A DNA stretch of 32,497 nucleotides. It comes from Alphaproteobacteria bacterium (GTDB lineage Bacteria > Pseudomonadota > Alphaproteobacteria > JAJUGE01). The notes under the pieces were generated by a model, which did not search any database, was not told where the DNA came from, and saw only the letters and a list, made by a program, of their open reading frames with translations. This document shows, one piece after another, positions 16,915-25,291 of this stretch (positions within the stretch are counted from its first letter, which is position 1; every line of letters starts with the position of its first letter). The stretch lies in NCBI GenBank assembly GCA_029268305.1, contig JAJUGE010000035.1:1-32497 (forward strand). Reading direction: 5' to 3'. The position numbers and the translations under genes are program-made.

Positions 16915-18086
16915 TGAAGCGTGGACGCCCTTCGGGGGGAACTTTGCACGCCTATGCCGGCATCGTCGCAGCGGTGCTTTTTCTCGTTTCCTACGGCTCG
17001 GCGCGCGCTCAGGACATGTTCGTCGTCGAGGACGTCCCGGTCGACATCACGGCCGATACGGCCGCCAATGCGCGCGATCGCGGGATAGAACAGGCGACCC
17101 GACAGGCTTTCGACCGGCTGACCGAACGACTGGCGACAGAGCCCGGCTTCGGCCCTCCGCCGCGCGTCTCCGAGACGGCCGTGCAGAATCTGGTCGAAGG
17201 GATCGAGATCGCCGACGAGAAGGCCTCGGCAGTCCGTTACATCGCGAAGATAACGGTCCGCTTCCGACCGGACGCGGTGCGCGGTCTCTACGGGCGGGCG
17301 GGCAGAGACAGCTATGAACGGGGCCCTGCATCTGCCGGGCGGGCATTGCTCGTCGTTCCGGTCTACGAGTGGGCGGGCAGCCGCGTGATCTGGGAGCAGT
17401 TCAATCCCTGGTGGCAAGCCTGGCAGGACGCGCGGCAGGGGGGTGGATTCCGATTGATGCTGCCGCGGGGGGACGAACAAGACGTACATACCCTGTCGGC
17501 GGAAGAGGCGGCGCGCGCCGACCGTGCGCGCATTCTGGCGCTGGCCGATCGCTACGCCGCGGCCGGCGCCCTCGTCGCGCGCGCCAATTTCGATCGGGCT
17601 GGAGCTACGCCTGCACTCGATCTGGTCGTAACGAGCTTCGGTGGCGAGCCGGGCGCGGTGGGACTGGTCGACCGCATTCAAGGAACACCCGGCGAGACCG
17701 TCGACGCTCTCGCGGAACGCGGCGTTGCACGTGTGGTGGCGATGCTCGATGGTACCGGGAGAGGTGGCCTGGCGCCGCAGGCCGGTGCACCGGACGCCGG
17801 TCGGCAGTCCACCGTGGTCGTCGCCGATCTCGACTCCCCGGCCGACCTGACGACGCTGCGAAACGCGATCCGGAGCGTGGTCGCCCATGAGGAGTTGATC
17901 TCGTTGAGCCGTCGGAAGGCCAGCCTTCGGCTCTTTCATTCGGGCGATCGTGAACTGCTGCGTCAATCGCTCTCCCGTTCCGGTATCGTGGTAACGGATA
18001 CTCCCGAAGGATGGTCGCTTTCTCTGCCCGGTTCCTCCGCAAGTCCCCCCACCTCGCTAGCGCCCGCGCTATCGGGTGGAAGGTGA
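16914..18086 (+). CDS. DUF2066 domain-containing exported protein
   Basis: This 390-aa protein of unknown function begins with a signal peptide (hydrophobic 15-29, likely cleavage after ARA at 30-32). The segment [38 protein letters not shown] and the later [22 protein letters not shown] match the DUF2066 family as I know it; these proteins sit beside purM in many Proteobacteria. The protein is expected in the periplasm. GAGG lies 9 nt before the ATG. Its stop overlaps the next start by 4 nt, opening a four-gene coupled chain. The biochemical role is not known to me. Confidence 0.8.
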   Translation: MKRGRPSGGTLHAYAGIVAAVLFLVSYGSARAQDMFVVEDVPVDITADTAANARDRGIEQATRQAFDRLTERLATEPGFGPPPRVSETAVQNLVEGIEIADEKASAVRYIAKITVRFRPDAVRGLYGRAGRDSYERGPASAGRALLVVPVYEWAGSRVIWEQFNPWWQAWQDARQGGGFRLMLPRGDEQDVHTLSAEEAARADRARILALADRYAAAGALVARANFDRAGATPALDLVVTSFGGEPGAVGLVDRIQGTPGETVDALAERGVARVVAMLDGTGRGGLAPQAGAPDAGRQSTVVVADLDSPADLTTLRNAIRSVVAHEELISLSRRKASLRLFHSGDRELLRQSLSRSGIVVTDTPEGWSLSLPGSSASPPTSLAPALSGGR

Positions 18087-18634
18087 ACCTGCCGAACCTC
18101 ATCAGCCTGGCCCGCCTGCTCAGCGTTCCTCTGGCCGTCTGGCTGATCGTATCCGGCTGGATGGTCACGGCTTTCTGGCTCTTCGTCCTCGCGGGCGTTT
18201 CCGATGCCGTGGACGGGTTCATCGCCAAGCGCTTTGGCTGCCAGACGACGCTGGGGAGCTATCTCGACCCGATTGCAGACAAGGTGCTGCTGGTCAGCGT
18301 CTATCTCGCCTTCGGCTTCCAGGGGCTGCTGCCGCCCTGGCTGGTGATACTCGTCGTCTCGCGCGACCTGCTCATCGTCGGCGGCGCGCTTCTCATGCAC
18401 ACGCTGACATTGACGCAGCCGAAGATCCATCCGCTGCTCATCAGCAAGCTCAACACGTTCGCGCAAATCCTTCTCGCCGCCGAGACACTCGCTCGCGCCG
18501 CCGGCGCCTATCCGGACCACGGCGTGGGCGCGGTGCTGATCTATGTCGTCGCCACGACGACATTCCTGTCCGGGGGCGCCTATCTGTGGAACTGGGCGCG
18601 AGGGACGCGCCAGATGGAGCGGGACGCTTCGTGA
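18083..18634 (+). CDS. CDP-alcohol phosphatidyltransferase family protein
   Basis: This 183-aa membrane enzyme transfers a phosphatidyl group from CDP-diacylglycerol to an alcohol. The catalytic motif is visible as DGFIAKRF...GSYLDPIADK: Asp41, Asp44, Gly45, Gly58, Asp62 and Asp66, on the second of about five membrane segments. [11 protein letters not shown] at the start resembles PgsA (phosphatidylglycerophosphate synthase), which is the most likely role, but other alcohols cannot be excluded. The GTG at 18083 overlaps the previous stop as GTGA and has GGGTGGAAG before it; an upstream ATG in the same frame would lie far inside DUF2066 and add a non-homologous tail. Confidence 0.85.
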   Translation: MNLPNLISLARLLSVPLAVWLIVSGWMVTAFWLFVLAGVSDAVDGFIAKRFGCQTTLGSYLDPIADKVLLVSVYLAFGFQGLLPPWLVILVVSRDLLIVGGALLMHTLTLTQPKIHPLLISKLNTFAQILLAAETLARAAGAYPDHGVGAVLIYVVATTTFLSGGAYLWNWARGTRQMERDAS

Positions 18635-19746
18635 CCAGGACCGCGCAGTGGCGCGGATGGCTGGTGATCGCCGGCCTCTTCGTCGTCTTCGTGATCCTCT
18701 TTCAGGGCATTCTGCTGCCGTTCGTGGCGGGCCTCGCTGTCGCGTATTTTCTGGACCCGGCCGCGGACTGGCTGGAGCGGCGCGGCCTATCGCGAGCGCT
18801 GTCGGCCGCTGTCGTGTTGATCGCCTTCTCGCTGGCGGCGGTGGCCGGGCTGCTTCTGCTTTTCCCGCTGCTTCAGGCCCAGGTGGTCGAGCTGATCGGC
18901 CGGTTGCCGGAGTATCTCTCGATCCTGCAGCGCCGCGCTTTCGACTTGCTCGAGGGGCTTCGCGCGTCTCTTTCCGAAGAAGATGTCGAGCGCCTGCGCT
19001 CGGGGCTTTCTTCCAACATCGGCGCGATGCTGGGCTGGCTCGGCGGCGTGCTGAAGGGATTGGTCGGCGGCGGTCTCGCCCTGTTCAACCTTCTGGCACT
19101 CTTGTTCGTCACGCCGATCGTCGCTTTCTACATGCTGCGCGACTGGGACAGGATCGTGGAGACGGTGGACAACCTCCTGCCGCGCGAGCATCTCCACACG
19201 ATCCGGCAACAGGCCCGCATCGTCGACGAGACGCTGGCGGGGTTCGTGCGCGGCCAGGCATCCGTCTGTCTCATTCTCGGCACGTTCTATGCGGTCGCGC
19301 TCACGCTGGCCGGGCTTGATTTCGGGTTCGTCATCGGCTTTCTCGCAGGGTTGGTCTCGTTCATCCCGTACGTCGGCAGCACCTTCGGACTCATTGCCAG
19401 CGTTGGGCTCGCGCTCGTGCAGTTCGACGAGCTTCTCCGGGTGGCCCTGGTTGCCGCGATCTTCTTCGGCGGTCAGGCGATCGAAGGGAACATTCTCACG
19501 CCGAAGCTCGTGGGAGACCGGGTAAATTTGCATCCGGTGTGGGTGATCTTCTCCCTCTTCGCCGGAGGCGCCCTGTTCGGGTTCGTCGGCCTCCTACTCG
19601 CGGTTCCGGTCGCTGCCGTCATCGGCGTCCTCGTCCGGTTCGCCATCGCGCAGTATCGCGACAGCGACATGTACGCTCCGCACTCGGACGGTGCGCCCGC
19701 CTCAGAGGCGCTCGGTTCCGAAACGCCGCCGGAAAGCCTGGAATGA
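18631..19746 (+). CDS. AI-2E family transporter (PerM/UPF0118)
   Basis: This 371-aa inner-membrane protein has about eight membrane segments: GILLPFVAGLAVAYFLDPAADWLERRG near the start, a long amphipathic region (about 80-130), then LFVTPIVAFYMLRDWDRI and the C-terminal GLVSFIPYVGSTFGLI and GNILTPKLVGDRVNLHPVWVIFSLFAGGALFGFVGLLLAVPVAA. These are the standard landmarks of the family. Members export varied small solutes; autoinducer-2 export is shown for few, so substrate is unassigned. The GTG at 18631 overlaps the preceding stop as GTGA. Confidence 0.9.
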   Translation: MTRTAQWRGWLVIAGLFVVFVILFQGILLPFVAGLAVAYFLDPAADWLERRGLSRALSAAVVLIAFSLAAVAGLLLLFPLLQAQVVELIGRLPEYLSILQRRAFDLLEGLRASLSEEDVERLRSGLSSNIGAMLGWLGGVLKGLVGGGLALFNLLALLFVTPIVAFYMLRDWDRIVETVDNLLPREHLHTIRQQARIVDETLAGFVRGQASVCLILGTFYAVALTLAGLDFGFVIGFLAGLVSFIPYVGSTFGLIASVGLALVQFDELLRVALVAAIFFGGQAIEGNILTPKLVGDRVNLHPVWVIFSLFAGGALFGFVGLLLAVPVAAVIGVLVRFAIAQYRDSDMYAPHSDGAPASEALGSETPPESLE

Positions 19747-20429
19747 TCCGCCAGCTCGCCCTGCAGCTGCCCCATCGGCCCGCCATGGACGCGGAGGACT
19801 TCCTGGTGGCGCCGAACAACGCGGACGCGGTCGCCTGGATCGACCGCTGGCCGGACTGGCCTGCGCCCGCGCTGGTTCTTTACGGCCCGCCCGGGTGCGG
19901 GAAGACGCATCTGCTTCAGGTCTGGCGGGCGAGGGCAGGGGCGCCGGCATGGTCGGCGGCAGTACTCGAACGAACCGACCCGCTCGACCTGCTCGGTCGC
20001 GGCAATGCTTGTGCGCTGGACAATGCCGACGCAGCGGTGGACGAGACCGCTCTGCTCCATTTGTACAATATGGTGGTGGAGCGCCGCGGGACACTGTTGC
20101 TGACCGGCACGTCGCCTCCGGCCCAGTGGAAGGTGACATTGCCGGACCTGCGCTCCAGGCTGCTGGCGGCTGCCGTCACCAATGTCGAGCCGCCGGACGA
20201 ATCGCTGATAGTGGCGCTGCTCGTGAAGCTGTTCGCGGATCGCCAGATCCAGGTTCGACAGGACGTCGTGGACTATCTCGTCGTCAGGCTGGAGCGATCC
20301 TTCGCCGCGGTGCGCCGGGCAGTTGAAGAGATCGATCGGGCGGCGCTGGCTGCGGGGCGGCCGATCACGGTGCCGCTGGTGCGCTCGGTGATTCTGGATT
20401 CCGGCGGATTGCCCTCATCCGGCGCCTGA
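19743..20429 (+). CDS. hdaA: DnaA-related regulatory protein HdaA
   Basis: This 228-aa DnaA-AAA+ homologue lacks the DNA-binding domain IV. With the beta clamp, Hda stimulates ATP hydrolysis by DnaA after initiation and so limits re-replication. The N-terminal QLALQLP resembles a clamp-binding motif, Walker A is GPPGCGKTHL (48-57), and the Walker B region is ACALDNADA. LPDLRSRLLAAAVTNVEPPDESLI corresponds to the DnaA sensor/box segment. It is linked to the transporter gene by an ATGA overlap. In many relatives this gene lies in the same place after purM-DUF2066 genes. Confidence 0.88.
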   Translation: MIRQLALQLPHRPAMDAEDFLVAPNNADAVAWIDRWPDWPAPALVLYGPPGCGKTHLLQVWRARAGAPAWSAAVLERTDPLDLLGRGNACALDNADAAVDETALLHLYNMVVERRGTLLLTGTSPPAQWKVTLPDLRSRLLAAAVTNVEPPDESLIVALLVKLFADRQIQVRQDVVDYLVVRLERSFAAVRRAVEEIDRAALAAGRPITVPLVRSVILDSGGLPSSGA

Positions 20430-20440
20430 GACGCCGCTCG

Positions 20441-20455
20441 GCCTCGGACCGAGGC
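20441..20455 (+). terminator. Hairpin after hdaA
   Basis: GCCTCGG (20441-20447) and CCGAGGC (20449-20455) form a perfect inverted repeat 12 nt past the hdaA stop. No clear T-run follows, so efficiency is uncertain. Confidence 0.4.
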
Positions 20456-20482
20456 TGCGCCTTAAGCCGGAAGGTCGTCCTA

Positions 20483-20677
20483 TCAATAGGGACGGTAATG
20501 ATGATTGTGAACGTCCGCGTCGCGGATCACCTGCCGCACCGCAGTCCCGAACTCGTCCAGAGCCATGCCATATTCGCCCGCAACCATGGCGTCATAGCTC
20601 TTGTCGAAGGCTCCCGAATGTGATCCCAGCCCGATCGAAATGAGGGCTGCGATCACCATCATCGCGGCGTAGTGCAT
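20483..20677 (-). CDS. Hypothetical small protein, 64 aa
   Basis: I do not recognise this ORF. It starts MHYAAMMVIAALISIGLGSHSGAF, which looks like a membrane segment or signal peptide, followed by a soluble part (DKSYDAMVAGEYGMALDEFGTAVRQVIRDADVHNHHYRPY). The GEYGMALDEF stretch is reminiscent of a single TPR/Sel1-like helix pair, and the C-terminus is His-rich. The upstream ribosome-binding site is weak (GGGGACC). It occupies most of the 388-nt gap between hdaA and the acyl-CoA dehydrogenase, and the lack of any competing frame makes a real gene plausible. A chance ORF is the alternative. Confidence 0.5.
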   Translation of the reverse strand: MHYAAMMVIAALISIGLGSHSGAFDKSYDAMVAGEYGMALDEFGTAVRQVIRDADVHNHHYRPY

Positions 20678-20753
20678 GTCTGGTCCCCGGGAGCAATTGC
20701 TGGCATCAACCCGGGAACGATATGACGGCTATGGTTAACGAACCCTTTCCGGC

Positions 20754-20794
20754 GGCCGGGGCATTCGGCTTAATGCCGCGTTTCTGCCCCGGCC
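20754..20794. terminator. Two-tier hairpin downstream of the acyl-CoA dehydrogenase gene
   Basis: GGCCGGGGCA (20754-20763) pairs perfectly with TGCCCCGGCC (20785-20794) over 10 bp, and the 21-nt interior contains a second stem, CGGC (20766-20769) with GCCG (20775-20778). It begins 24 nt past the acyl-CoA dehydrogenase stop (minus strand). A rho-independent-like terminator without T-run, or an mRNA 3'-end stabiliser, is likely. Confidence 0.5.
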
Positions 20795-20817
20795 CCTGAT
20801 CTCGCGCGGGACGGCTG

Positions 20818-22005
20818 TCAGAGCCGCAATTCGTGCTTGGCGATGATATTGTGCTGGATCTCGTTCGTGCCGCTGTAGATCGATGCGGCGCGAAGGAAGA
20901 GGTAGTTCGGCACGAGCGAGTTGAAGTACTCGGCACCGACCGGATCCTCGTTCCAGCCGTTCTGGAGTGCGGCGATATTGAACGGCAGAGCATAATAGCC
21001 CGCCGCCTTCACGCCGAGCTCGCTGATCATCTGTTGCACCTCGCTACGGCGGATCTTGATCGCCGAGGCGATGGCGCCGATCTGCCGGTCGGCCGAATGC
21101 GCCGCCAGCGCGCGCAGGATCGTCTGCTCGACAGAAAGCAGCTCGATCTCGGCCAGAGCGACCTGGCGCCGGAACTCCGGATCATGGATCAGCGGCTCGC
21201 CGTCGCTGTGCTCCTTGGAGGCGATTTCCTGGACGCGGCGCAGTGCCGTCTTCAGCTCCCCGACCGAGCCGCCGCCGAAACGCTCATGCTCCAGCAGGTA
21301 CTTGGCGATCGTCCACCCCTTGCCTTCCTCGCCGACGAGCGATTCGAGCGGTACCTTCACGTTCGTGAAGAACACCTCGTTGGTGTGGCGGAGGCCGTTC
21401 ATCGTGATCACGGGCCGGATCTCGATCCCCGGCGTCGTAACCGGGAAGATCAGGAACGAGATACCGTCCTGCTTCTTGGCTTCCTGACTCGTCCGCACGA
21501 GGCAGAAGATCCAGTCGGCGTGATGGGCGAGAGAGGTCCAGAGCTTGGAGCCGTTGATCAGGTAATGATCATCCTTGCGCTCCGCCCGCGTTTTCAGCGA
21601 GGCGAGGTCGGAGCCGGAGCCCGGCTCTGAATAGCCCTGACACCAGACGCGCTCGCCGCTCAGGATAAGCGGAAGCTGCTTCTTCTGCTCCTCGTTGCCG
21701 AACGCCATCAGCACCGGCCCGACCATCGAAAGGCCGAAGCTGGACAGGCGCGGCGCCCCGGCGAGGCCCGCTTCTTCGTCGAAGATGTAGCGCTGCACCG
21801 GCGTCCATTCGCAGCCGCCGTACTTCTTCGGCCAGTTGGGCGCGATCCAGCCCTGCTTGTAGAGTATCTTGTGCCAGCGCATGTAGTCGTCTTTTTCGAT
21901 CTGCATGCCGCTGAGCACCTTGTGCCGAACATCCTCGGGCAGATTGTCCCGGATGAACGTCCGCACTTCGTCACGAAAGGCCATATCCTCCGCAGAGAAC
22001 TGCAT
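20818..22005 (-). CDS. Acyl-CoA dehydrogenase
   Basis: This 395-aa FAD enzyme introduces a double bond alpha,beta to the thioester of an acyl-CoA and passes electrons to ETF. The signatures are clear: WCQGYSEPGSGSDLASLKTRA, NGSKLWTSLAHHADWIFCLVRT, a HERFGGGSVG helix region and the C-terminal IYSGTNEIQHNIIAKHEL. The substrate is unknown; the divergent middle region places it among the large clade of environmental ACADs rather than a named chain-length class. The ATG at 22005 is preferred because GAGAAGG lies 9 nt upstream; the ATG three codons earlier abuts that site. It lies 101 nt downstream of fdhD on the same strand. Confidence 0.92.
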   Translation of the reverse strand: MQFSAEDMAFRDEVRTFIRDNLPEDVRHKVLSGMQIEKDDYMRWHKILYKQGWIAPNWPKKYGGCEWTPVQRYIFDEEAGLAGAPRLSSFGLSMVGPVLMAFGNEEQKKQLPLILSGERVWCQGYSEPGSGSDLASLKTRAERKDDHYLINGSKLWTSLAHHADWIFCLVRTSQEAKKQDGISFLIFPVTTPGIEIRPVITMNGLRHTNEVFFTNVKVPLESLVGEEGKGWTIAKYLLEHERFGGGSVGELKTALRRVQEIASKEHSDGEPLIHDPEFRRQVALAEIELLSVEQTILRALAAHSADRQIGAIASAIKIRRSEVQQMISELGVKAAGYYALPFNIAALQNGWNEDPVGAEYFNSLVPNYLFLRAASIYSGTNEIQHNIIAKHELRL

Positions 22006-22058
22006 CGCCTGCATCCTTCTCGTTCTTGTTCCTGCCGATAGGTCGATGCTAGGCCTCT

Positions 22059-22104
22059 GCGGGCGCGATGCGCAAGCGTGCCCGCAGGTCGAAGTCTGCT
22101 TCGA
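22059..22104 (-). terminator. Tandem hairpins between fdhD and the acyl-CoA dehydrogenase gene
   Basis: Two stems follow the fdhD stop on the minus strand. TCGAAG/CTTCGA (22089-22104) has a 4-nt loop. GCGGGC/GCCCGC (22059-22064 and 22080-22085) extends by three more pairs including one G-U. They probably end or attenuate the fdhD message. Confidence 0.4.
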
Positions 22105-22106
22105 AG

Positions 22107-22958
22107 TCAGGCGCTGGCGTAGTTCGCGCCCGGGGGCAGCGCTATCCGATGTGGATGGGTGAACACCTCGAACCCGTCGGCGCGGGCAACGGCCACGAGT
22201 GTTACGCCGCTCTTCTCGGCGAGCTGTACGGCGAGCGCGGTCGGGGCGGAGACAGCGACAATCACGGGAATGTCTGCGCTGGCCGTCTTCTGCACCATCT
22301 CGACAGAGACGCGGCTGGTCAGAAGCACAGCGCCGTCACGCATTTTGCAATGCGCGAGCGCGCCGATCAGCTTGTCGAGGGCGTTATGCCGGCCGACATC
22401 CTCGCGCACCGCGACCAGCCCTTGCCGCGGATGCCAGAAAGCGGCGGCGTGAGTCGAGCGGGTGGCGAGGTGCAGCGGCTGGTTCGGCGCCAAAGCCTCC
22501 ATCGCGTCGAGGATGTGCCGCGGGAAGAGGGAAGGGCCCGGGGCACTGACGGGGATCACCGGCCGAGATGCCTCGGCCAGGCTTTCCACGCCGCAGAGCC
22601 CGCACCCGACGGGACCCGCCAGACGTCGGGCCCGGCCGCGCACCGCCTCTGCCCGTTCGGGCGTCAGCCAGATCCGTACCTGGATCCCGTTGTCCTGCTC
22701 GGTGACCTCGATCTCCTCGATCTCGCCGGGTCGAGCCACGGCTTCCGTGAGGGTGAACCCGACGGCGAAATCGACCAGATCGCCGGGGCTCGCCATCATC
22801 ACCGCGTAGGTCGCTCCCTGGTAGACGATCGCGACCGGAACCTCGTCGGGGATGTTGCGGAAGTCGTCGGCAGCTCCCGCTGGGCACCAGCGCCGAACCG
22901 GGGCCGGGTCGAAGCCGTCGCGTCGACCGATGGCCCGTCCGCGGCCCGGCGCGCTCAT
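22107..22958 (-). CDS. fdhD: Formate dehydrogenase accessory sulfurtransferase FdhD
   Basis: This 283-aa protein passes sulfur from IscS to the molybdenum cofactor of formate dehydrogenases, which is needed for their activity. The sulfur-carrying motif CGLC lies at 119-122 within RLAGPVGCGLCGVESL. VPVAIVYQGATYAVMMASPGDLVDFAVGFTLTEAV and REDVGRHNALDKLIGAL and TSRVSVEMVQK are all family hallmarks. The ATG at 22958 overlaps the stop of the oxidoreductase gene as ATGA, so the two are translated together. This coupling argues that the neighbouring YdeP-type enzyme is its client. Confidence 0.95.
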   Translation of the reverse strand: MSAPGRGRAIGRRDGFDPAPVRRWCPAGAADDFRNIPDEVPVAIVYQGATYAVMMASPGDLVDFAVGFTLTEAVARPGEIEEIEVTEQDNGIQVRIWLTPERAEAVRGRARRLAGPVGCGLCGVESLAEASRPVIPVSAPGPSLFPRHILDAMEALAPNQPLHLATRSTHAAAFWHPRQGLVAVREDVGRHNALDKLIGALAHCKMRDGAVLLTSRVSVEMVQKTASADIPVIVAVSAPTALAVQLAEKSGVTLVAVARADGFEVFTHPHRIALPPGANYASA

Positions 22959-25261
22959 TCCGCCGCTGCCGCGCGGCTTGCACTCGCACGAATTCGGACT
23001 GGCACCGACTTGGCGGCCGGCACCTTGCTTCGTCGCGCGTGGTGCGACAGGGGAATCAGGCCGTTGCACTCAGGGTAGTACGCGCCGCAGCAGCCTTCGG
23101 GAATATCGTAGGTCTTTACGGTGAACCCGCTCATCGCACGGGGGAAGCCGTCGTCGACCGCCGTCTCGATCGTGACTTCCTGCCCCTCTTCGAGATTCAG
23201 CCGGGCTATATCGTTGGCGTTCAGGAAGACGACCATCCGCGTCCCGTCGACGCCGCGGAAACGGTCGCGATAACCGTAGACCGTCGTGTTGAACTGGTCG
23301 TTGCTGCGAAGGGTAATGAGGCGTAGCACCGCGCGATCGTTGGCGTCTTCGAAACTCGCCGAGAGACCGGACGGCGCGATGAAGTTCGCATTTCCCGTCT
23401 TCGTCTCCCACTTCCGTTCCCGCGCGCTGTTCGGGCGCGGGAACCCGCCGGGCTGGTCCAAACGCTGATTGAAATCGTGGAAGATGGCCGGGAACGTCTC
23501 GGCGATGGCGTCCCGCACGCGGCCGTAGTCGGCCACCCACGCGTCCCAATCCACCTTCGGGTTCGGCGGTAGCGTCGATTTCGCCATTTCCGCGATGATC
23601 TTCGGCTCCGAGAGCACGTTCGGCCCCGGCGGCGGCCGGCGCCCGCGGGACGCATGCATGCAGCCGGTGCTGTCCTCGGTCGTCACGATCTGCGGCCCCG
23701 TCGCCTGCCCGTCGAGCTCGATCCTCCCGAGGCAAGGCAGCAGATAGGCCGTCTTCCCGAGCACCAGATGGCTGCGATTGAGCTTGGTGGCGATCTGGAC
23801 GGTCAGCTCCATCTTCCGCCACGCCGGCTCTACCCTCTCGCGGTCGGGAACGGCGCGGACGAAGTTGCCGCCGAGTCCGATGAAGGCATGGACGTCACCG
23901 GCGATGATGCCCTCGCACACGGCCACCGTGGCGAGCCCCTCCGTCCGCGGCGGCTCGAAGCCGAACTGCTCGGCCATCTTATCGAGCGGCGCGAGCTCCG
24001 GCTTTTCGGTGATCCCGACGGTGCGCTGCCCCTGAACGTTGGAGTGACCCCGGACGGGGCAGATCCCGGCACCTTCCCGGCCGATGTGCCCACCCAGCAG
24101 AAGCAGGTTTACCACCATCTGCACGTTCTCTACGCCGAGACGGTGCTGGGTGAGACCCATGCCGTAGATGCCGATGACGCGCTTGCAGCCCATGTAAACC
24201 GCAGCCGCCGCCTCCATGCCGTTGCGGCTCAACCCGGACTCGTCCTCCAGCGCAGCCCAGTCCGCGCGCCGGACGGCATCGGAGAATTCCTCGAAGCCGT
24301 GGGTGTGCTTTTCGATGAAGTCGACATCGAGCACACGCGGTCGCCCCGATGCCCGCGCCTCGTCGTCGGCGGCGATCACCGCCTTGCACATGCCCATGAT
24401 CGCGGCGATGTCGCCGCCGGCGCGCACCTGGTGATACTGCGAGCTGATCCGCGTCGCCTCGTCCTTGATCATCTCGAACGGGGCCTGCGGATTGATGAAT
24501 GCCTCGAGGCCGCGTTCGCGCAGCGGATTGAAGGTGATGATCGGAACCCCGCGCTTGCTCGCGTCCTGAAGCGGATGCAGCATGCGAGGGCTGTTGCTGC
24601 CGACGTTCTGCCCGAAAAAGAAGATGCCGTCGGTAGACTGGAAGTCTTGGAGCCGGACGGTCCCGATCGGGACGCCGATGCTCTCGGGCAGGGCCACCGA
24701 GGTCGACTCGTGGCACATGTTCGAGCTGTCGGGGAGATTGTTGGTGCCGTAGAGCCTCGCGAAGAGCTGGTACATGTAGGAGGCTTCTAGCGAGGCTCGT
24801 CCGGAGGCGTAGAAGATAACGCCCTCCGGGTTCAGCGCCTTCAAGCAACGGCCGATGTCAGCGAATGCCTCGACCCACGACACCGGGACGTAGTGATCGC
24901 TCGCGGGATCGTACCGCAACGGCTCGGTCAGCCTCCCGGCTTGCTCCAGATCAAAGTCTGGCCAGGTCAGCAACTCGCCAACGCTGTGACGCGCGAAGAA
25001 CTCGGGTGTAGCCCTGTGACTCGTCAGCTCCGCAAACGTGGCCTTGGCGCCGTTCTCACAGAATTCGAACGGGTGCGGATCAGCGGGCTTGGCCCACGCA
25101 CAGCTGACGCAGGCGAACCCTCCCACCTTGTTCTGGCGGGGCAGTTCCTTGAGAGAGCTCCGGATCGCCCCCTGTCGCCACGAATTGCGGATCAGAGACT
25201 GTACCGATCCCCAGCCACCGGCGGGGCCTGAGTAGGGCTTGGCGTCCGGATCTTTTCGCAT
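22955..25261 (-). CDS. FdhF/YdeP family molybdopterin oxidoreductase
   Basis: This 768-aa enzyme belongs to the formate-dehydrogenase-like DMSO reductase family, YdeP branch. The first 80 residues hold GFACVSCAWAKP...FEFCENGAKA with Cys51, Cys54 and Cys68 as possible cluster ligands. NNLPDSSNMCHESTSVALPESIG contains Cys183 at the expected metal-ligand position. FFFGQNVGSNSPRMLHPL and GHSNVQGQRTVGI are pterin-binding segments, and the C-terminal molydop_binding domain has TLRSNDQFNTTVYGYRDRFRGV. E. coli YdeP is linked to acid resistance; its reaction is not established. The ATG has AGGAAG upstream. No diaphorase or membrane subunit is nearby. Confidence 0.92.
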   Translation of the reverse strand: MRKDPDAKPYSGPAGGWGSVQSLIRNSWRQGAIRSSLKELPRQNKVGGFACVSCAWAKPADPHPFEFCENGAKATFAELTSHRATPEFFARHSVGELLTWPDFDLEQAGRLTEPLRYDPASDHYVPVSWVEAFADIGRCLKALNPEGVIFYASGRASLEASYMYQLFARLYGTNNLPDSSNMCHESTSVALPESIGVPIGTVRLQDFQSTDGIFFFGQNVGSNSPRMLHPLQDASKRGVPIITFNPLRERGLEAFINPQAPFEMIKDEATRISSQYHQVRAGGDIAAIMGMCKAVIAADDEARASGRPRVLDVDFIEKHTHGFEEFSDAVRRADWAALEDESGLSRNGMEAAAAVYMGCKRVIGIYGMGLTQHRLGVENVQMVVNLLLLGGHIGREGAGICPVRGHSNVQGQRTVGITEKPELAPLDKMAEQFGFEPPRTEGLATVAVCEGIIAGDVHAFIGLGGNFVRAVPDRERVEPAWRKMELTVQIATKLNRSHLVLGKTAYLLPCLGRIELDGQATGPQIVTTEDSTGCMHASRGRRPPPGPNVLSEPKIIAEMAKSTLPPNPKVDWDAWVADYGRVRDAIAETFPAIFHDFNQRLDQPGGFPRPNSARERKWETKTGNANFIAPSGLSASFEDANDRAVLRLITLRSNDQFNTTVYGYRDRFRGVDGTRMVVFLNANDIARLNLEEGQEVTIETAVDDGFPRAMSGFTVKTYDIPEGCCGAYYPECNGLIPLSHHARRSKVPAAKSVPVRIRASASRAAAAE

Positions 25262-25291
25262 GGGCTTCCTGCTTGAACCGAGGCGCGGGCT

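Noticed and set aside
16836-17966. Upstream extension of the purM frame by about 377 codons
   Set aside because: It lies antisense to the DUF2066 gene and shows no PurM or other homology; PurM is complete from the ATT at 16835.
18076-18630. N-terminal extension of the AI-2E transporter frame
   Set aside because: It is a shifted-frame reading of the phosphatidyltransferase gene, Arg-rich and non-homologous; the GTG at 18631 fits the family start.
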